From the NCBI GenBank assembly GCA_016858145.1, contig JAEHOE010000137.1, positions 279,259-343,258 of the forward strand: DNA of 64,000 bases. Direction: 5' to 3'. Under the pieces are notes generated by a model. It worked only from the letters and a program-made list of their open reading frames with translations, was not told the DNA's origin and searched no databases. This stretch comes from Edaphochlamys debaryana (Eukaryota > Chlorophyta > Chlorophyceae > Chlamydomonadales). The position numbers and the translations under genes were made by a program. Position 1 is the first letter of the stretch, and each line of letters begins with the position of its first letter. This document shows positions 45,689 to 57,106 of this stretch, piece after piece.

Positions 45689-47780
45689 TCAGGCCTCCAT
45701 CGGCGCCGTGGGCGCACTGAAAAACTTGCTACGAATGCTGTGCTCCTTCCTAGCCTTGCGGCTAGCCTTGATGCGAATAGTGCGCTCCCGCTTCTCACTC
45801 AGCGCCGGGTCCAGCACTTTTGCCCCGTTGTTCCACTTGCCTGCCCCGCCCTCACCCTCCTTGGGGCGGGCTGCATAGCCACCCCGTGTCCGTGCCGAGC
45901 GCACGCTGAAACCCCGCTCCTCCTCCGGCTCCTGCTGCACGGCCAGCCGAAATGCCAATCGGCACTCCTGGCCCTGGAGGGTCAGGGCGTCGGGCTTCAC
46001 CCCGTGTGGCCCTGACAGCGCTGCAAAGTAGCCCTCACAGGGGTCGCTGCTCGCCGAGCGCTCGTTGAACCCCTCACGGTCCACCGGCCACATGCCCGCC
46101 AGCACGTGCAGCCGTGCGTCCGCGTTGTTGAGGAATGCGGCCGCGTTAGCCTTGCTCATGCCGCACACGCTGGCACTGCTGCCACCCAACACGGACCACG
46201 TGTTGCCCACGCAGCGGTTGACCAGGTAGCAGCGCGCCTCAATCCTCAGCGCTCGCTCGAGCGAATCCAGCTGCGCCTCGTCCCAGGCGCGGAAGGCTTG
46301 TATGATGGTCATCATGTACACTGCCTCGCGCTCAAAGCCCCGGCGTCGCAGCTCCGCCCTCAGAGCGGGGCTGCCCATCAGGCACTGCGCGCATGGGACG
46401 GACTGCGTGTCCGTCCGGCCCTGAGCAATGGCCAGCAGCACCCTCGGGTCCTCGCCGGCGATTAGCTCGAGCCGCTCGCCAGCCGAAAGGCTGCGCCATA
46501 CCTCCACCTGAGCGCCAAGGATTGAGGTCAGGACCCGCGAGTCCATGGCCAGCTCTCCACCCTTGGGCGGCTTGCATGCCATGGCCGGCGCTACCACGCC
46601 AGGCCCCGGGCTGACGCCTTCTGCCTCGGCGCGGGCAACCCGCTCCTGCCAGGCCGCCGCTGCTGCCTCAGCGGCCAGCCTCTCCACCTTGAGGTTCTGC
46701 TTCGCGCTCAGGGCGGCCGCCGCTGTCACAGTGTTCATGGGCGCGGGACCAAGCCCACACGCTGGGGCCAGCTGAAGCAGCCGCTGGCGGAACAGGTTAA
46801 CCACCAGCGCCGCCTCATGCGGACAGCTGGTGCTGAGCAGCGAGTACACAACCCCGCAGAGCGTCACGCGCCCCTTGTAGTAGCCCGAGTAGCGGCTGAC
46901 ACCGTAGTAGCCTGAGGGTGGCGCGAGCAGCCCGACCCACATCGTAAGTCCCGCTGCAGCAGGCCCAGAACCGTGACACCAGGAAGCAGATGAGCGCCCG
47001 ACCCACATGCCCGATTGACACTTGCCTGCAGCAGGATCTGTCTGGGGGTCCGGCGCCGGGGCGTGGGGCAGAGGCGGAGGCAGAGGCGGATGAGGTGACG
47101 GGGGCGGCGGGGACGGGGGCGATGGCGGGCCAGGTGCAGAGAGGCCCTGGATGGGCTGCAGCGGTGACGGGCGGGGCGTGTCGGTCATGTCCCCCAGCAC
47201 TGTGCGCCCGACGGGGCTGAGGCCCACGGCACTGGAGGCTGCAGCTGCAGGGGGGACGGAGGGAAGGCGATGCACTACGCGTCAGGCAGGGCCTGGTCGG
47301 CGCGGGCGGCGGGCGGTTCTCGAGGGCCTGGCGAAGCGTGGACCGGCGGGTCCCGGGGCCCCATCGCCCCCCCCACCCCCCGGCCGCAAGACGCACCGTT
47401 TTCTAAGCTCCGCCGCTTGCCGTCCTCTGCGAGCATCTCGGCCTTAGCCACCGCATCGGGCACGTCTCGTTGCCGGGGACTGGGGACATCTGCGACAGCT
47501 GCATGCTGGCCACGGGTGACCGCCTCGGCCTTCACGGCCTGGAGGTCGTCGAGCCGTTTCTGGAGCGCCTTCTCGCACGGGCCGTGATCGCCTCACAGCC
47601 GGTGTGCTGCTTGATGACGTCCAGAACGCGCGGGTCAAACGCGTTCCTCAAGCAAGCGAAGCGACTGATTGCTGCGGTGCGGGCGCCTGGGGTTGCCTTT
47701 TCAAGCTGTTTTGCACAGCAGCCGCAGTATGTACGCTTCTTTCTGCCATCTAGAGCGAACGCGGCCAGTTGAGCGGACAT
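45689..47780 (-). pseudogene. Unknown, probably transposon-derived protein, frameshifted
   Basis: Two exons: 47397-47780 (ATG 47780) and 45689-47244, stop at 45689. Exon 1 begins MSAQLAAFALDGRKKRTYCG and continues through ISRFACLRNAFDPRVLDVIK and HTGCEAITAR; the frame then closes, while another frame continues as CEKALQKRLDDLQAVKAEA, so one base appears lost near 47580. Only the shifted frame meets exon 2 in phase. Exon 2 (518 codons) has a long Pro-rich linker, then GVVYSLLSTSCPHEAALVVN, CAQC and ARCYLVNRCVGNTW, with a basic C-terminus (KRERTIRIKASRKARKEH). I recognise no family. Its place among transposons and the frameshift favour a mobile-element origin. A cryptic intron may exist around 46920-47040. 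Confidence 0.5.
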
Positions 47781-48101
47781 GTTGGGCGACGCGACCTTGC
47801 ATGCTTGGCGAGGTCGCCAGCCTAGGCCATACTGAGTTCAGGAAGTGCTTTCAAGGTCTTGTGTATGTAAGGGTATAGTAATACAGCACTTCTCAGTTTG
47901 GACACGGTCGTGTGTATGGGCCGTGTCGAAGTGAGCCCGGGTCGGGCGGGGGCGGGGGGAAGTGCGTGCAAGGGGGATGTGGCGCGCGACATGCCAATTT
48001 GGCTTCGACCGCCTATCCGCTGTTCTAGGCGCTGTTTTGAACCCGTCAGCTTTCACCGGTAGCCTCCTGATTGTCCCGTGATTGGCTAAAACCGTCGCGC
48101 G
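47781..48101. promoter_or_regulatory. Divergent intergenic region
   Basis: 321 bp between the start of the minus-strand unknown ORF and the ATG of the plus-strand gene at 48102; it should hold promoters for both. No specific motif was identified. Confidence 0.35.
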
Positions 48102-49579
48102 ATGCGGCGACATGTGCGCCTCGCGGGCTCGCTCCAAGCTCTAGCGCCTCGCCTCGCGGCCTTGGTGCATGTAGGCAGCTCTGCGGGCAGGTTTGCGGAC
48201 TATGCTGGCAGCAACAGCCCTTGCCCTGCCGTACCGATCAGAAGGGGCTTGTGGACGGAACGCCTCTTGGCGCGGCATATGCACAACTTCCGGGCCTTCC
48301 AGTCCTACACCGCTGCAACCTGCCGAATTGCTCCCTGCCGAGCAGCTCCCATCGCGACGCTGGCGGCCCAGCTCCCTTCTTGCTCAGGGCGTGAGGTCCA
48401 GCTGGCATTCCGGTGAGTCAGGAGGCTTTGCTGGGAGGTTGGGACGTCGCTCTCAACGCAGATGTAGATTCGGGCCGGAAGGAACGGCTTGTCGACTTGC
48501 TGCTTTCGCTGCTCGCAGGATTCCTCCGCGTCACCTGCAGCCAGCGTGCGTCGAGGGCCTGCGCACGGACAGCAGCCAGACGGGCTGAGGGCTCCCATAA
48601 TCGACAAAATGCAGTGCTCTGGGGCTCCTGTGGCCACAGTTTCACGTTTCAAGAGCCACCACCCAGCGCGGCCGGCGTCAGTGACGCCTTGCGCTCTCCC
48701 TCGGTGGTGGAAAGTGGACACCGCTCCCGCTCCCGCGCCCGCTCCCAATCCACCTTCCTCTTGGTGGAAGAAACCGGACGCCGCGCCCGCTCCCGCGCCC
48801 GCTCCCACTCCATATGACAACAACGGCTCGCCTGTCCAATTCATCACAACTGTCGGCACCGCCTTCATGTTGTACATGGTGAGCTTGGACTAGGTTGCGC
48901 CTGGGGAACGGCAAACCACGTTGAACTCACGCACCATGTCTTCCCAGGCGCTCAAGGGCGACATGGCCGAGTTCAAGGCCGACCTCAAGGCCAGCATGGC
49001 AGAGTCCAAGGCCGACATGACGGCCAGCATGACGGACTTCAAGGCCGACATCAAGGCCAGCATGGCAGAGTCCAAGGCCGACATGACGGCCAGCATGACG
49101 GACTTCAAGGCCGACATCAAGGCCAGCATGGCAGAGTCCAAGGCCGACATCAAGGCCAGCTTGGCGGACTTAAAGGGCGACCTCGGCAAGACGGAGGACA
49201 GGTGGCTCAACGTCGCCCAGGAGGGCTACAGTGAGCGGCGGCTCGTAGAGTTCATCAAGGACCCGCAGCTGCGGATGGTGAGTGCTGGAATGGGGGCTGG
49301 AATCAAGGTCGCTTGCCCCCGCCCTGACGGGACCGTCAGGGGCTTGCACTGCGACGCACTTGCCTGCAGCTGCGGAGTGTGTGAGGTGGACGAGGCCAGA
49401 CGGGGAGTGTTCCACTTGTGCGCGGTCGGGCGCGGTGTGTGGCCCTGCCCTCAGCCACCAACATCAGGTGCTCTGGTTACGCCTCTGTGGGCTGCGGGTG
49501 CCGTGCGACTCAGCCCACTGCCACCCTTCCCTGTGCCCTTCAGCTCGAGCCGCCCGCCGTCACGGTGAAGCGGAAGTAG
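48102..49579 (+). CDS. Probable organellar single-pass membrane protein with repetitive coiled coil
   Basis: Four exons, 48102-48390, 48541-48878, 48948-49277 and 49544-49579, keep phase and give 330 aa. The N-terminus (MRRHVRLAGSLQALAPRLAA) is basic and Ala/Arg-rich like a mitochondrial presequence. Next come two similar blocks, WWKVDTAPAPAPAP and WWKKPDAAPAPAPAP, then PYDNNGSPVQFITTVGTAFM, which leads into a hydrophobic membrane segment. After it is a charged coiled coil with a 22-residue repeat (ADMTASMTDFKADIKASMAE) and a short basic end, VTVKRK. I recall similar algal proteins of unknown function. The likely topology is anchored in an organelle membrane with the coiled coil exposed. The first intron could use GTGAGT at 48413 instead of 48391, but only 48391 fits the exon 2 phase. 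Downstream, TGTAA at about 50433 is a possible poly(A) signal. Confidence 0.65.
49012..49143 (+). repeat. Coding 66-bp tandem repeat, two full units
   Basis: Two near-identical 66-bp units in the third exon of the gene at 48102, each coding 22 residues of heptad-like Ala/Lys/Asp helix; partial units flank them. Confidence 0.85.
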
Positions 49580-51547
49580 CCCACGGGAGGCTCCCCGGAC
49601 CTCGCTGGTGGCAGGCACCACCACACGGTGGGTTGAGGGGCTGGGCGGGGGATGGTGTTGCACTGCAGCGGTCGGGGCCGCGTGAGGCGCCATGCCGTGA
49701 TCAGTGCAGACCAGAAGGCACCAGGCACCAACGCATGATTGCTGTGCCACCCGTGTGATTGCGCGCAGGATGTGAAGTGGATGTGGTGGAGCCTCCACGG
49801 CTGGCTGCTGTCAAACCGTTGCGCCGCCTCGGCAGCGTGCTGTTGGGGCTGCCGCTGAGTTGGAGCGGCGGTGCGGCGGCAGCCTGGCGGGTGGCGGAGG
49901 GCAAGGAGGAGGCCTGCATGTCTCGAGCTGGGCCCTCAACAAGCTGGGAGTGGGGACATCGAGCAAGGCATATGGATGGCCGTCGTAGGCTGGAAAGCAT
50001 TGGGGCGAGGACTGGTGTTCCAGGGCCGTGCTAATGTGCTGGGGGCAGAGACCAGAGAGAGTGTGGGAGGCTGTGCCTGGGGGCGGGGTCGTGAGGACAC
50101 AAATGTGCTTGCCTGGCCACTTGACTCCAACACCAGAAGCCCTTACACGGCTCGTAACAAGTGGGACTGAGAGGCGCTGCCTGGGTTTTGCTACAACGGC
50201 ATTTTGCGGCTGTACTGTGTCCACGTGCTGTGGCCCGCTGAGTTGTGGAGCACACCGTGACGCACACGGGAGGAACGTGGAGTGCCGCATCCTGCTCCGC
50301 ATCCGCACAATGCTTAGCAACAAGGGTGTCTGTCCCTCCTCAGGACGGGGAAGTTCCCTGTCCATGCGATTGGGGCGTGCGCATGCAACTCTGCCAGCCA
50401 GAGCCCTGACTGCCTCCAGGCAGGGATGGCAGTGTAATGCATCTTGATACGCTCGGCGTATTGGCGTAGCAATACGCCGCCAGCAGTACGCCAGGGCCCA
50501 ACGTATGGTTGCTATCAACAGGCAAGAATGCCCCAGCTCCAAAGGACTTGCGTGGAGGACGGCCCTTCCCCCCTGTGCCGGCGGTTCGAGGAGGGTTGGG
50601 GCGGGCAGGATACCACTCCCGCTGGCCTGCTTTGGCAGCCTATCACTGGGGAGCTCCGTCGAAGCCCGGCCCCACGTCGATCTGCAGAACACAACCCTCA
50701 CTTGCCCTCTCGTCTCTTTATCCCTCAGGCAGCCCCCACACCAGCCGCCACAGACAACGCCACCGTCCAGCTCGGCAGCCCAGATGACCGCCACCCCAGT
50801 AAGCCGACGCTTGGGCCCGTCTGCTCCTCCCAGCCCGTTGCACACCCTGGCGATCCTGCACCGCGCCATCCAGCCCACCCTGACCCTTGCTTGACCCTGT
50901 TTGCCTCCGTCAGCCGTCTCCAAACACCGTAGCAAGCCCCTCGGCCTTCAGCTGCAAGTGCACTTGCCCCTCCCAGCCTGTGCCCCACCTCACTCTTGCA
51001 CTCAGCCCCTACCAGCCCTTCCCAGCCCCCCCGCAGCATATTCTAAGGTGTCCGCTGTGGTTGCGTGTGTGCGTGTGCACGGAGTGTTCACGGCCAGCCA
51101 TCCAGCCCTCCTACACACGCCCGGGGGTGTCGGGGCTCCTTGTCCCTTCTAGCGGTCTGCTGGCCGCCGTGCTGTCCTCTGGGCTGAAGCCCCACCACCC
51201 AAAACCTTGCTCTCATCGCCGTCTGGTGTCGAGCTAGCTTGCACGCGGGTTGGGATCGTCTGGGCTTCGCTTGGCGCCGTGTCATACAGCCGGGCAACCT
51301 CAACAGCCACTGAGCACCGCACTAACTCTTTATTTCCCCCGGCATCGCACACACACACACACACTGCATTGCTCACGGAGTCCTCGTACCCCAACACACC
51401 GCATTGCTGCTGACGACTGCTACAACAGCTCACACAGCTTCATCTCCGTCTTATACAGGTGAATCGTTTGCTGGCATCGGGAGCGCCGCCGTTGCACGCA
51501 CTCCGCCGGGGACCCCAACACCACCAACGGCTAAGGAAAGTAGGCTT
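49580..51547. other. Intergenic region, 3' UTR side of the 48102 gene
   Basis: About 2 kb. Plus-strand TGTAA at about 50433 may end the upstream gene. A CA microsatellite lies at 51348-51364. ORFs here are in low-complexity sequence with no domain. The outer end of the retrotransposon's 3' LTR may lie near its right edge. Confidence 0.4.
51348..51364 (+). repeat. (CA)n microsatellite
   Basis: About eight CA units. Confidence 0.9.
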
Positions 51548-51596
51548 GTCAGGACACACTATGGTTCGTGGCATACCCATGCCGAGCGTGAGAACT
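51548..51596 (+). repeat. 49-bp repeat, copy 1
   Basis: Identical to 51600-51648 and 52029-52077. Each copy contains the small palindrome GGCATACCCATGCC. Copies 1 and 2 are in tandem with a 52-bp period. Confidence 0.95.
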
Positions 51597-51599
51597 GCT

Positions 51600-51648
51600 G
51601 TCAGGACACACTATGGTTCGTGGCATACCCATGCCGAGCGTGAGAACT
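51600..51648 (+). repeat. 49-bp repeat, copy 2
   Basis: Second identical copy; see 51548-51596. Confidence 0.95.
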
Positions 51649-51826
51649 AACTCGCGAGCTAAGCAAGGGCGCAGCCCAAGACTCGCGCCAGGAGAGCGGC
51701 GACAGAGGGACGCCGAGCAGAGCGCGGCTCTGCTGGTTTCGACGGGAAGCACGGACTGCGCCGAAGGGCACGGGAGATAGCAGACAGCACACTTCCGAGT
51801 TACAGTCACTACGTGTATATTACGGT

Positions 51827-51851
51827 GCTACCGTCTTAACGAGACGGTAGC
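51827..51851. repeat. Perfect 10-bp-arm hairpin
   Basis: GCTACCGTCT-TAACG-AGACGGTAGC, inside the putative 3' LTR of the gypsy-type element. A minus-strand TGTAA lies just beside it at 51804-51808, so it may be part of the element's transcription end signal. Confidence 0.8.
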
Positions 51852-52028
51852 CAGACGCAGGCCTATGCCCCTCCGCGAACAGGAGGAGGCTGCTGTACAG
51901 CATGCATGCCGTACCACACACCAGTCAGGTGCGCACACAGGTCGTTCCCCAGTCAACTCCCAACGACTTCCAGCAACCACCGAACTCCTACGATAGTGTG
52001 GCAGCGACGGTACCGTGCTCTGTCAGCT

Positions 52029-52077
52029 GTCAGGACACACTATGGTTCGTGGCATACCCATGCCGAGCGTGAGAACT
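52029..52077 (+). repeat. 49-bp repeat, copy 3, next to a polypurine tract
   Basis: Third identical copy, 380 bp from copy 2. On the retrotransposon's coding (minus) strand it directly follows a polypurine tract, so it is probably the first part of the 3' LTR. Confidence 0.85.
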
Positions 52078-52086
52078 CCCCCCCTT
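52076..52086 (-). other. Polypurine tract of the gypsy-type element
   Basis: Minus strand reads AAGGGGGGGAG, 230 bp downstream of the last retrotransposon stop codon (52319), where the plus-strand primer of an LTR element is expected. Confidence 0.55.
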
Positions 52087-52318
52087 GGCGGCATCGGAGC
52101 CAACCTTGCTGTCGGTACCCCAGCACCAATGACACTTCCAAAAGCAAAATGCGCAGTCGAAACCGGCTTAAGGCCATACTCCCGAGTCAGAAGCAGCTCG
52201 CTCAACTATCAACAACAATCTCCTCCAGTCAAACCCCACAGGCTTAGCTCCTACCATGCTAGTGGTCTCTGCCAGGCGACACCCCGAAAGACTCATATCC
52301 TAGGCATCACCTCCCTGT

Positions 52319-53870
52319 CTACGCATGCACCCAGTGCTCAGCGCGTCCCTTCCCAATTCCTCGCATCAGCTGCGCTTTCATCTTCTCGTCCCAAAACACA
52401 ATCAGCCAACCTCCAGGCTTCCCGCCAACGTATCTGCAGGGCTCTCCGGTGATGATAGCCAGCCTCTCCTCGTCCAGAAGGCGGGTGAGTAGTGCTGCCC
52501 ATGCAGGCGGCGGGGCCGTCAGCAAGCGCCGAGGGAGGAAGGCCGCGACCAGCGGCACCATGGCGATGGCCAGGGGCAGCCAGACGGGCAGCAGCTCCGG
52601 GTGTGGAGCGGAGATGACGAGCCAGGACTCGCCAGGCGTGGCGAGGCGGCGGTAGGTACCCGGCTGAAGCGGGTCGAGCTTGGGCCACGCGGCAGCGGTG
52701 TTGGCCCGGCCCCGGTTGGCGCTGACGGTGTAGCCTCGGGCGCGCAGCGCCGTCGCTAAGGTCTCATCACCGGCGCAGGGGTCCAGGATGACCGGTGAGC
52801 GGCTGGCATCCAGGTGGTCCAGCAGTGCGCTGAGGGCCTCCTCCGTCGGTGCAGGCGGAACTGCATGGGAGAGGGCTTCGGGCATGCTAGCGGCCAGCTC
52901 GGGCACCGAGTGAAGTTGCAGCAGGGCAGCGGCCCGGGCGCTCAGAGAGGAGAGGTCCCAGTGATCTGGCAAGGCCAAGGGCGCAGCCCCGGTTGCCACT
53001 GAGAGGACCTTCACGGGCGCAAGAGTGCAGCTCTTGGCCGCACGCAGAGTCAGGCGCTCCACGGTGCCGTCGGTGTAGCGCGCCTCAAGAGGGCGGTTGC
53101 GCGGTTCGGCAGTGGTGTAGTGCAAGGTGCCACGGTGCTCGACGAGGGCGTTGGTGGCCGGGTCACGGACCTTGCGGGAGCAGGCGGCCCCGTTGAGGGA
53201 TTGAGCCTCAGCGATGCGCTGACGGCCTTGGGCGTTGGGAAACAGCTGCGGCGGGGGCGCCTCACGTGGGGCTGGCGCAGGCTGCTGGCTGATGGTCGCC
53301 GGGGTCACGCCGCGGGCGTGGCAATCGGGGCAAGCCCAGGTGCCGCGAGGCACGGACCTGAGCGGGGGCTGGAGACAGTACAGATGCCAACCCGTACCAC
53401 AGCCGTCGCACATGAACATCTTGGACTCATCGCCGGGGAAGGCGCAGATCTTGCAGGGCAGATCCAGCGGGGGGACTGCGATGCGGTGATCGATGATTGG
53501 GTCCAAGTCTTGAAGGTGGCACGGGGCAAGGTTGCTGACGTGTTCCTTGCGGGTGGTGCCGTCCCTGCCGATGAGGGTGGCCACGCCCTCAGCGCTGACA
53601 GCCACGATGCGCAGCACCGTGTCCCTGACAGGCAGCTGGAGCGTGTTGCTCTGGTTGCGCAGGATGATGTAGACGTAGTCGCCCACGTTAAACTTGGTGA
53701 AGCGCGGCTTGTAGCCTCCGGCCCTCACACGCGCGTAGTTGTGGCGGTCGCGCCACCGCGCCGTGAGCAGGTTGTGGCCGTTGAAGGGGGCGGCCTGCTG
53801 CACGCTGTGCGCACGCAGCATCACGAGCTGATCCGCCCGCTGGGGGTCGAGATCAGGATGGCCTCAGTCC
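52319..53870 (-). pseudogene. Retrotransposon C-terminal module: PHD finger and methyltransferase-like domain
   Basis: Stop at 52319; the frame opens near 53870 as DLDPQRADQLVMLRAHSVQQ, continuing the integrase after a frameshift. First comes a beta-rich integrase tail (FTKFNVGDYVYIILRNQSNT). Next is a PHD finger: CKICAFPGDESKMFMCDGCG, then GWHLYCLQPPLRSVPRGTW and ACPDC; this Cys4-His-Cys3 zinc module reads histone tails in chromatin proteins and could guide insertion, as chromodomains do in other gypsy elements. The C-terminal 200 residues resemble a class I methyltransferase: VILDPCAGDETLATALRARG fits motif I (usually DPFxGxG), and SWLVISAPHPELLPVWLPLA fits motif IV (usually a PP[Y/F/W] core), followed by GGWLIVFW. 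The motif IV residues are changed, so activity is doubtful. Confidence 0.7.
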
Positions 53871-54795
53871 ACACCTCGTTAGCCGCCAGCGGTACGATGG
53901 GCGGGGCCCCGTACATGAGCTCGAAGGGCGACTTGCCAGTTGATTTCTGCGGGGAGCAGCGATAGCCCAACAGAATCCAAGGTAGGTACTCGTCCCACCG
54001 CTTGGCTGAGGCATATTGAACGCAGTATTTGCGAAGCGACCGCTTGCAAATCTGGACCACCCGTTCAGCCGCACCGTTGGCTTGGGGGTGATTGGGTGAC
54101 GTGTGACGATGGTCAATAAAGCATTGCTCCAGCAGGGCAGCGAAAGCTCCCTGAAACTCGGAGCCGCCGTCGGTGACAACCTCCGCAGGGGCGGAGAAGC
54201 GGGCGAGCACGTTGGCGAGGAAGGCGTTGGCCACCTCCTCGGAGCTCTTGTCACGCAGCGGGATCATCTCGACATGCTTGGTCCAGGACTCCACACACAC
54301 CATCACGTAGCGATAGCCAGACTGTGTGGGCGTGAGGGGGCCTGCCAGGTCAACGTGCCAGCAAAAGAAGGGCCCCCGAATCGGCAGAGGGTTCAGCTCC
54401 GGAGGGGTCACGTTGCCGGTTGTGTTGGCTCGATCGCAAAGCGCGCAGCGCTGTACGACATACTCAACATCTCGGGACATACCTTGCCACCAGTAGCCGT
54501 TCTGAATCAGGCAGAGCGTGCGGCAAGCGCCCCAGTGGCCCAGGCGGTGGTGCGCCTCCTCGATGATGGCTTGGCGTTGCTCAGGTGGGGGCACCTCACG
54601 CATGGTGGCATTGGGCATGCGGCGGTACAGGCGCTTGACTCGCTCATCGTACCGATAATTGATAGCCCGGCGCGCCATGCGCCTTGCTGCCTCACCTTCA
54701 AGACCCACGGGGCAGGTGCCTTGAGCCAGATAGTGAAGCAGGGGCTTGTCCTCCCAGGGGTCGCAATAACGTCCAGTCCCCGTGTGTGGCGATGC
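53821..54795 (-). pseudogene. Retrotransposon integrase segment
   Basis: The frame opens near 54795 (GRYCDPWEDKPLLHYLAQG) and ends at TGA 53821. It has the HHCC zinc module (HHRLGHWGACRTLCLIQNGY, then CALC) and a D,D,E core: WHVDLAGPL, VVTDGGSEFQGAF and PQANGAAERV. This integrase inserts the cDNA copy into the host genome. It is out of frame with both the RT segment and the C-terminal module, so two frameshifts separate it from its neighbours. Confidence 0.85.
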
Positions 54796-57106
54796 GTCGT
54801 AGGTGCTCGACGGCCGCCAGGTTGGTGTAGTAGTCCCTCAGCGAATGCTGGGGCCTACCCAGCTGGGCCGTGTCGAGGGACAGGCCGTTGCCGAAGGGCG
54901 TATCCTCTGAAGTCGGCAGGCTGCCTTCCAGCAGGTAGCCGGGTGGCAAGCGGGGCTGCAGCTCCTGAGGTCCGAGCAGGTCCAGCACTCGCTCAGGCGG
55001 GGCCCGGTACAAGTCTAGGTTGCCGAGCACCAGCCACTGAAGCCCAGCATTGGCTGAGGCGTTAAGCAGGTGGTCGTTGCTGAGGGGACCAGGTGGCAGC
55101 GCTGCCCAGGGCGCCTCCACGGCGTTGCCCCGGAGCTGACGGGGGAAGGAGGCCCGCAGCCAGCCAAGGCGGCGGCGCAGCAGCGGGCGCTCCTCCTCAG
55201 GCATGCCGAGGACGTGGTAGTCGCGCACCGTCCAGCCGGCCCTCAGGCAGGCCTCGAGGCCCGCAGCTACGGAGGTGCCGCACTCAACCCCCACCAGCCC
55301 GTCGGTGTATGCCCTCTCCAGGAAGTGGTGTGAGAGCAGGCTGGTGTCAAGGGAAACGGTGGTGCCGTCGCCCGTCCGGCGCGGCCGGGGGCTCGGCAGA
55401 GGGAGCACGCGTAGCGCGTCCCTGGCCTCCCGCACGATGCGGTTGGCCGTGATGTTGGCCTGCCGCGTCTGTAGCTGCGCGGCAGTGCCGTCCGGGTCCG
55501 GGGGCCGATCAACAGTATCAGAGGCGACACCGTTGCCTCCAGCGAGAAGCTCATCAGGGGAGGGCGCCACGGCGGTGCCCCGGCCCGACACGGCAGCCAG
55601 GATGGGGAAGTCCTCCCTAGCGCGCTGCGCTAGGGCCTGGACCGCTGACATGAGCACGGTGGGCTGAGCTGAGGGCGTGACCGTGGGGTAGGGGACCAAC
55701 TTGGGCACCGGGGGGCGAGGGTCTGAGTCCTCGTCCAGGCGAGCGCCCGAGCCGTCAGCGCTTGAGGGCATGGGCGAGCGGCTGAGGGTGTCAGCGTTAT
55801 GGTGCAGCTTGCCCGGGCGGTGGGTGACATCAAAGTCGTACTCCTGCATCAGCAGTGCCCAGCGCGCGTACTGCCCCACCAGGTTCTGATTCTCCGTAAG
55901 CCATAGGAGCGGCAAGTGGTCCGTAACCAAGACAAAGTGGCACCCTAGCAGGTACGGTCGCAGCATTTTCATAGCCCAGCAAGCCGCCAGCATCTCACCC
56001 TTGTAGGAGGTGTAGTTGCGCTCATGCTGGTTGAGCGAACGTGAGATGCAGGCGCACATGTATTCGTTGCCGTCATCGTCCAGCTGGCCTAGGACAGCAC
56101 TGATGCCCACGTTGGAGAAGTCCGTGTGGAGAATCAACTCACGGTCAGGGTCCGGCTTGCGCAGCAGCTTGTTGTTGTTGGTGAACTGGCTCTTGAGTTT
56201 GTCTAGCGCCTCCTGGTGCTTGGGTTGCCAGGTATCAGGCCCCCAGGTGACGCCCTTCTTGGTGAGCTCGTAGAGTGGGCTGGCGATGCAGGCGAACTCG
56301 GGGATGTAACAACGATAGTAGTTGCACATCCCAAGCAGGGCTTGAAGCTCCGTGAGCGTCCGAGGGCGCTGGATGGCCTGAATCGCGGCTATCTTGGCTT
56401 GGACCGGGCGCAGCCCGTCCGCGCTCACCAGGTGACCCAAAAACTCGATCCCATCAGCTGCCACCACGGTTTTATCCGGATGTAACTTGATGTTGATGTC
56501 TTCCAACATGGCAAGAAACCTGGCCAGATTCTGCTCATGCTCCTCTGCTGTACGGCCAACCACTGCACAGTCATCTACGAAGATGTGTACTGCATCTTGC
56601 AAGCCGTACTGCCATACATGGTGGCTGAGTACTCGCTGCCAAGCCGCCGTCGCATTGACTGCCCCGTACATCAAGCACTTGTAGCGATAGAGGGAGTTGC
56701 ACCACCAGAAGGAGGTCTTGTCCCGGTCTGCCTCAGCCAGGGGTAGCTGATTGAAGGCGGCGCGACAGTCGCACTTGGTGATGAACTTGGCCCCCAGGAT
56801 CCGATCAAACAGATCCTCCGGCGCGGGCGGGCGGAAGAAGTCACGCACGCTTGCCGCGTTGATCCTCCTGGCGTCAGCGCAGTACCTTTTATCGCCTGAA
56901 GCATACGTGCCATCAAGCCCCTTCTTGCCTGGCATGGTGACGTTCATGGCATACTGGGTGGAGTTGGAGGGTTCGATGATACCTGCCTCCAGCAGCTCTC
57001 GGCACTTGGTGTCCTTGATGGCTCTCTCAGCAGCCGAATGGCGACGGGGAGCTTCAAAGATGGGGTTGTCATGCTTGAGTTTGAGCTCCACTGGGCCTAA
57101 GTCGCC
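54698..57106 (-). pseudogene. Retrotransposon reverse transcriptase, RNase H and methyltransferase-like segment
   Basis: Open from the codon after TGA 57107-57109 to TGA 54698. The start aligns with gypsy pol (EAPRRHSAAERAIKDTKCRE, SNSTQYAMNVTMPGKKG). RT motifs include KCDCRAAFNQLPLAEADRDK, the catalytic HIFVDDCAVV, and FLGHLVSADGL. RNase H follows with LILHTDFSNVGISAVLGQLD and VTDHLPLLWLTENQN. After a Pro-rich linker, about 55330-54960 encode a domain recalling C5-cytosine methyltransferases (GVECGTSVAAGLEACLRAGW, then FPRQL), but the catalytic Pro-Cys motif is missing. The last about 25 codons are read in the wrong frame; the true frame resumes as the integrase segment. Confidence 0.85.
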
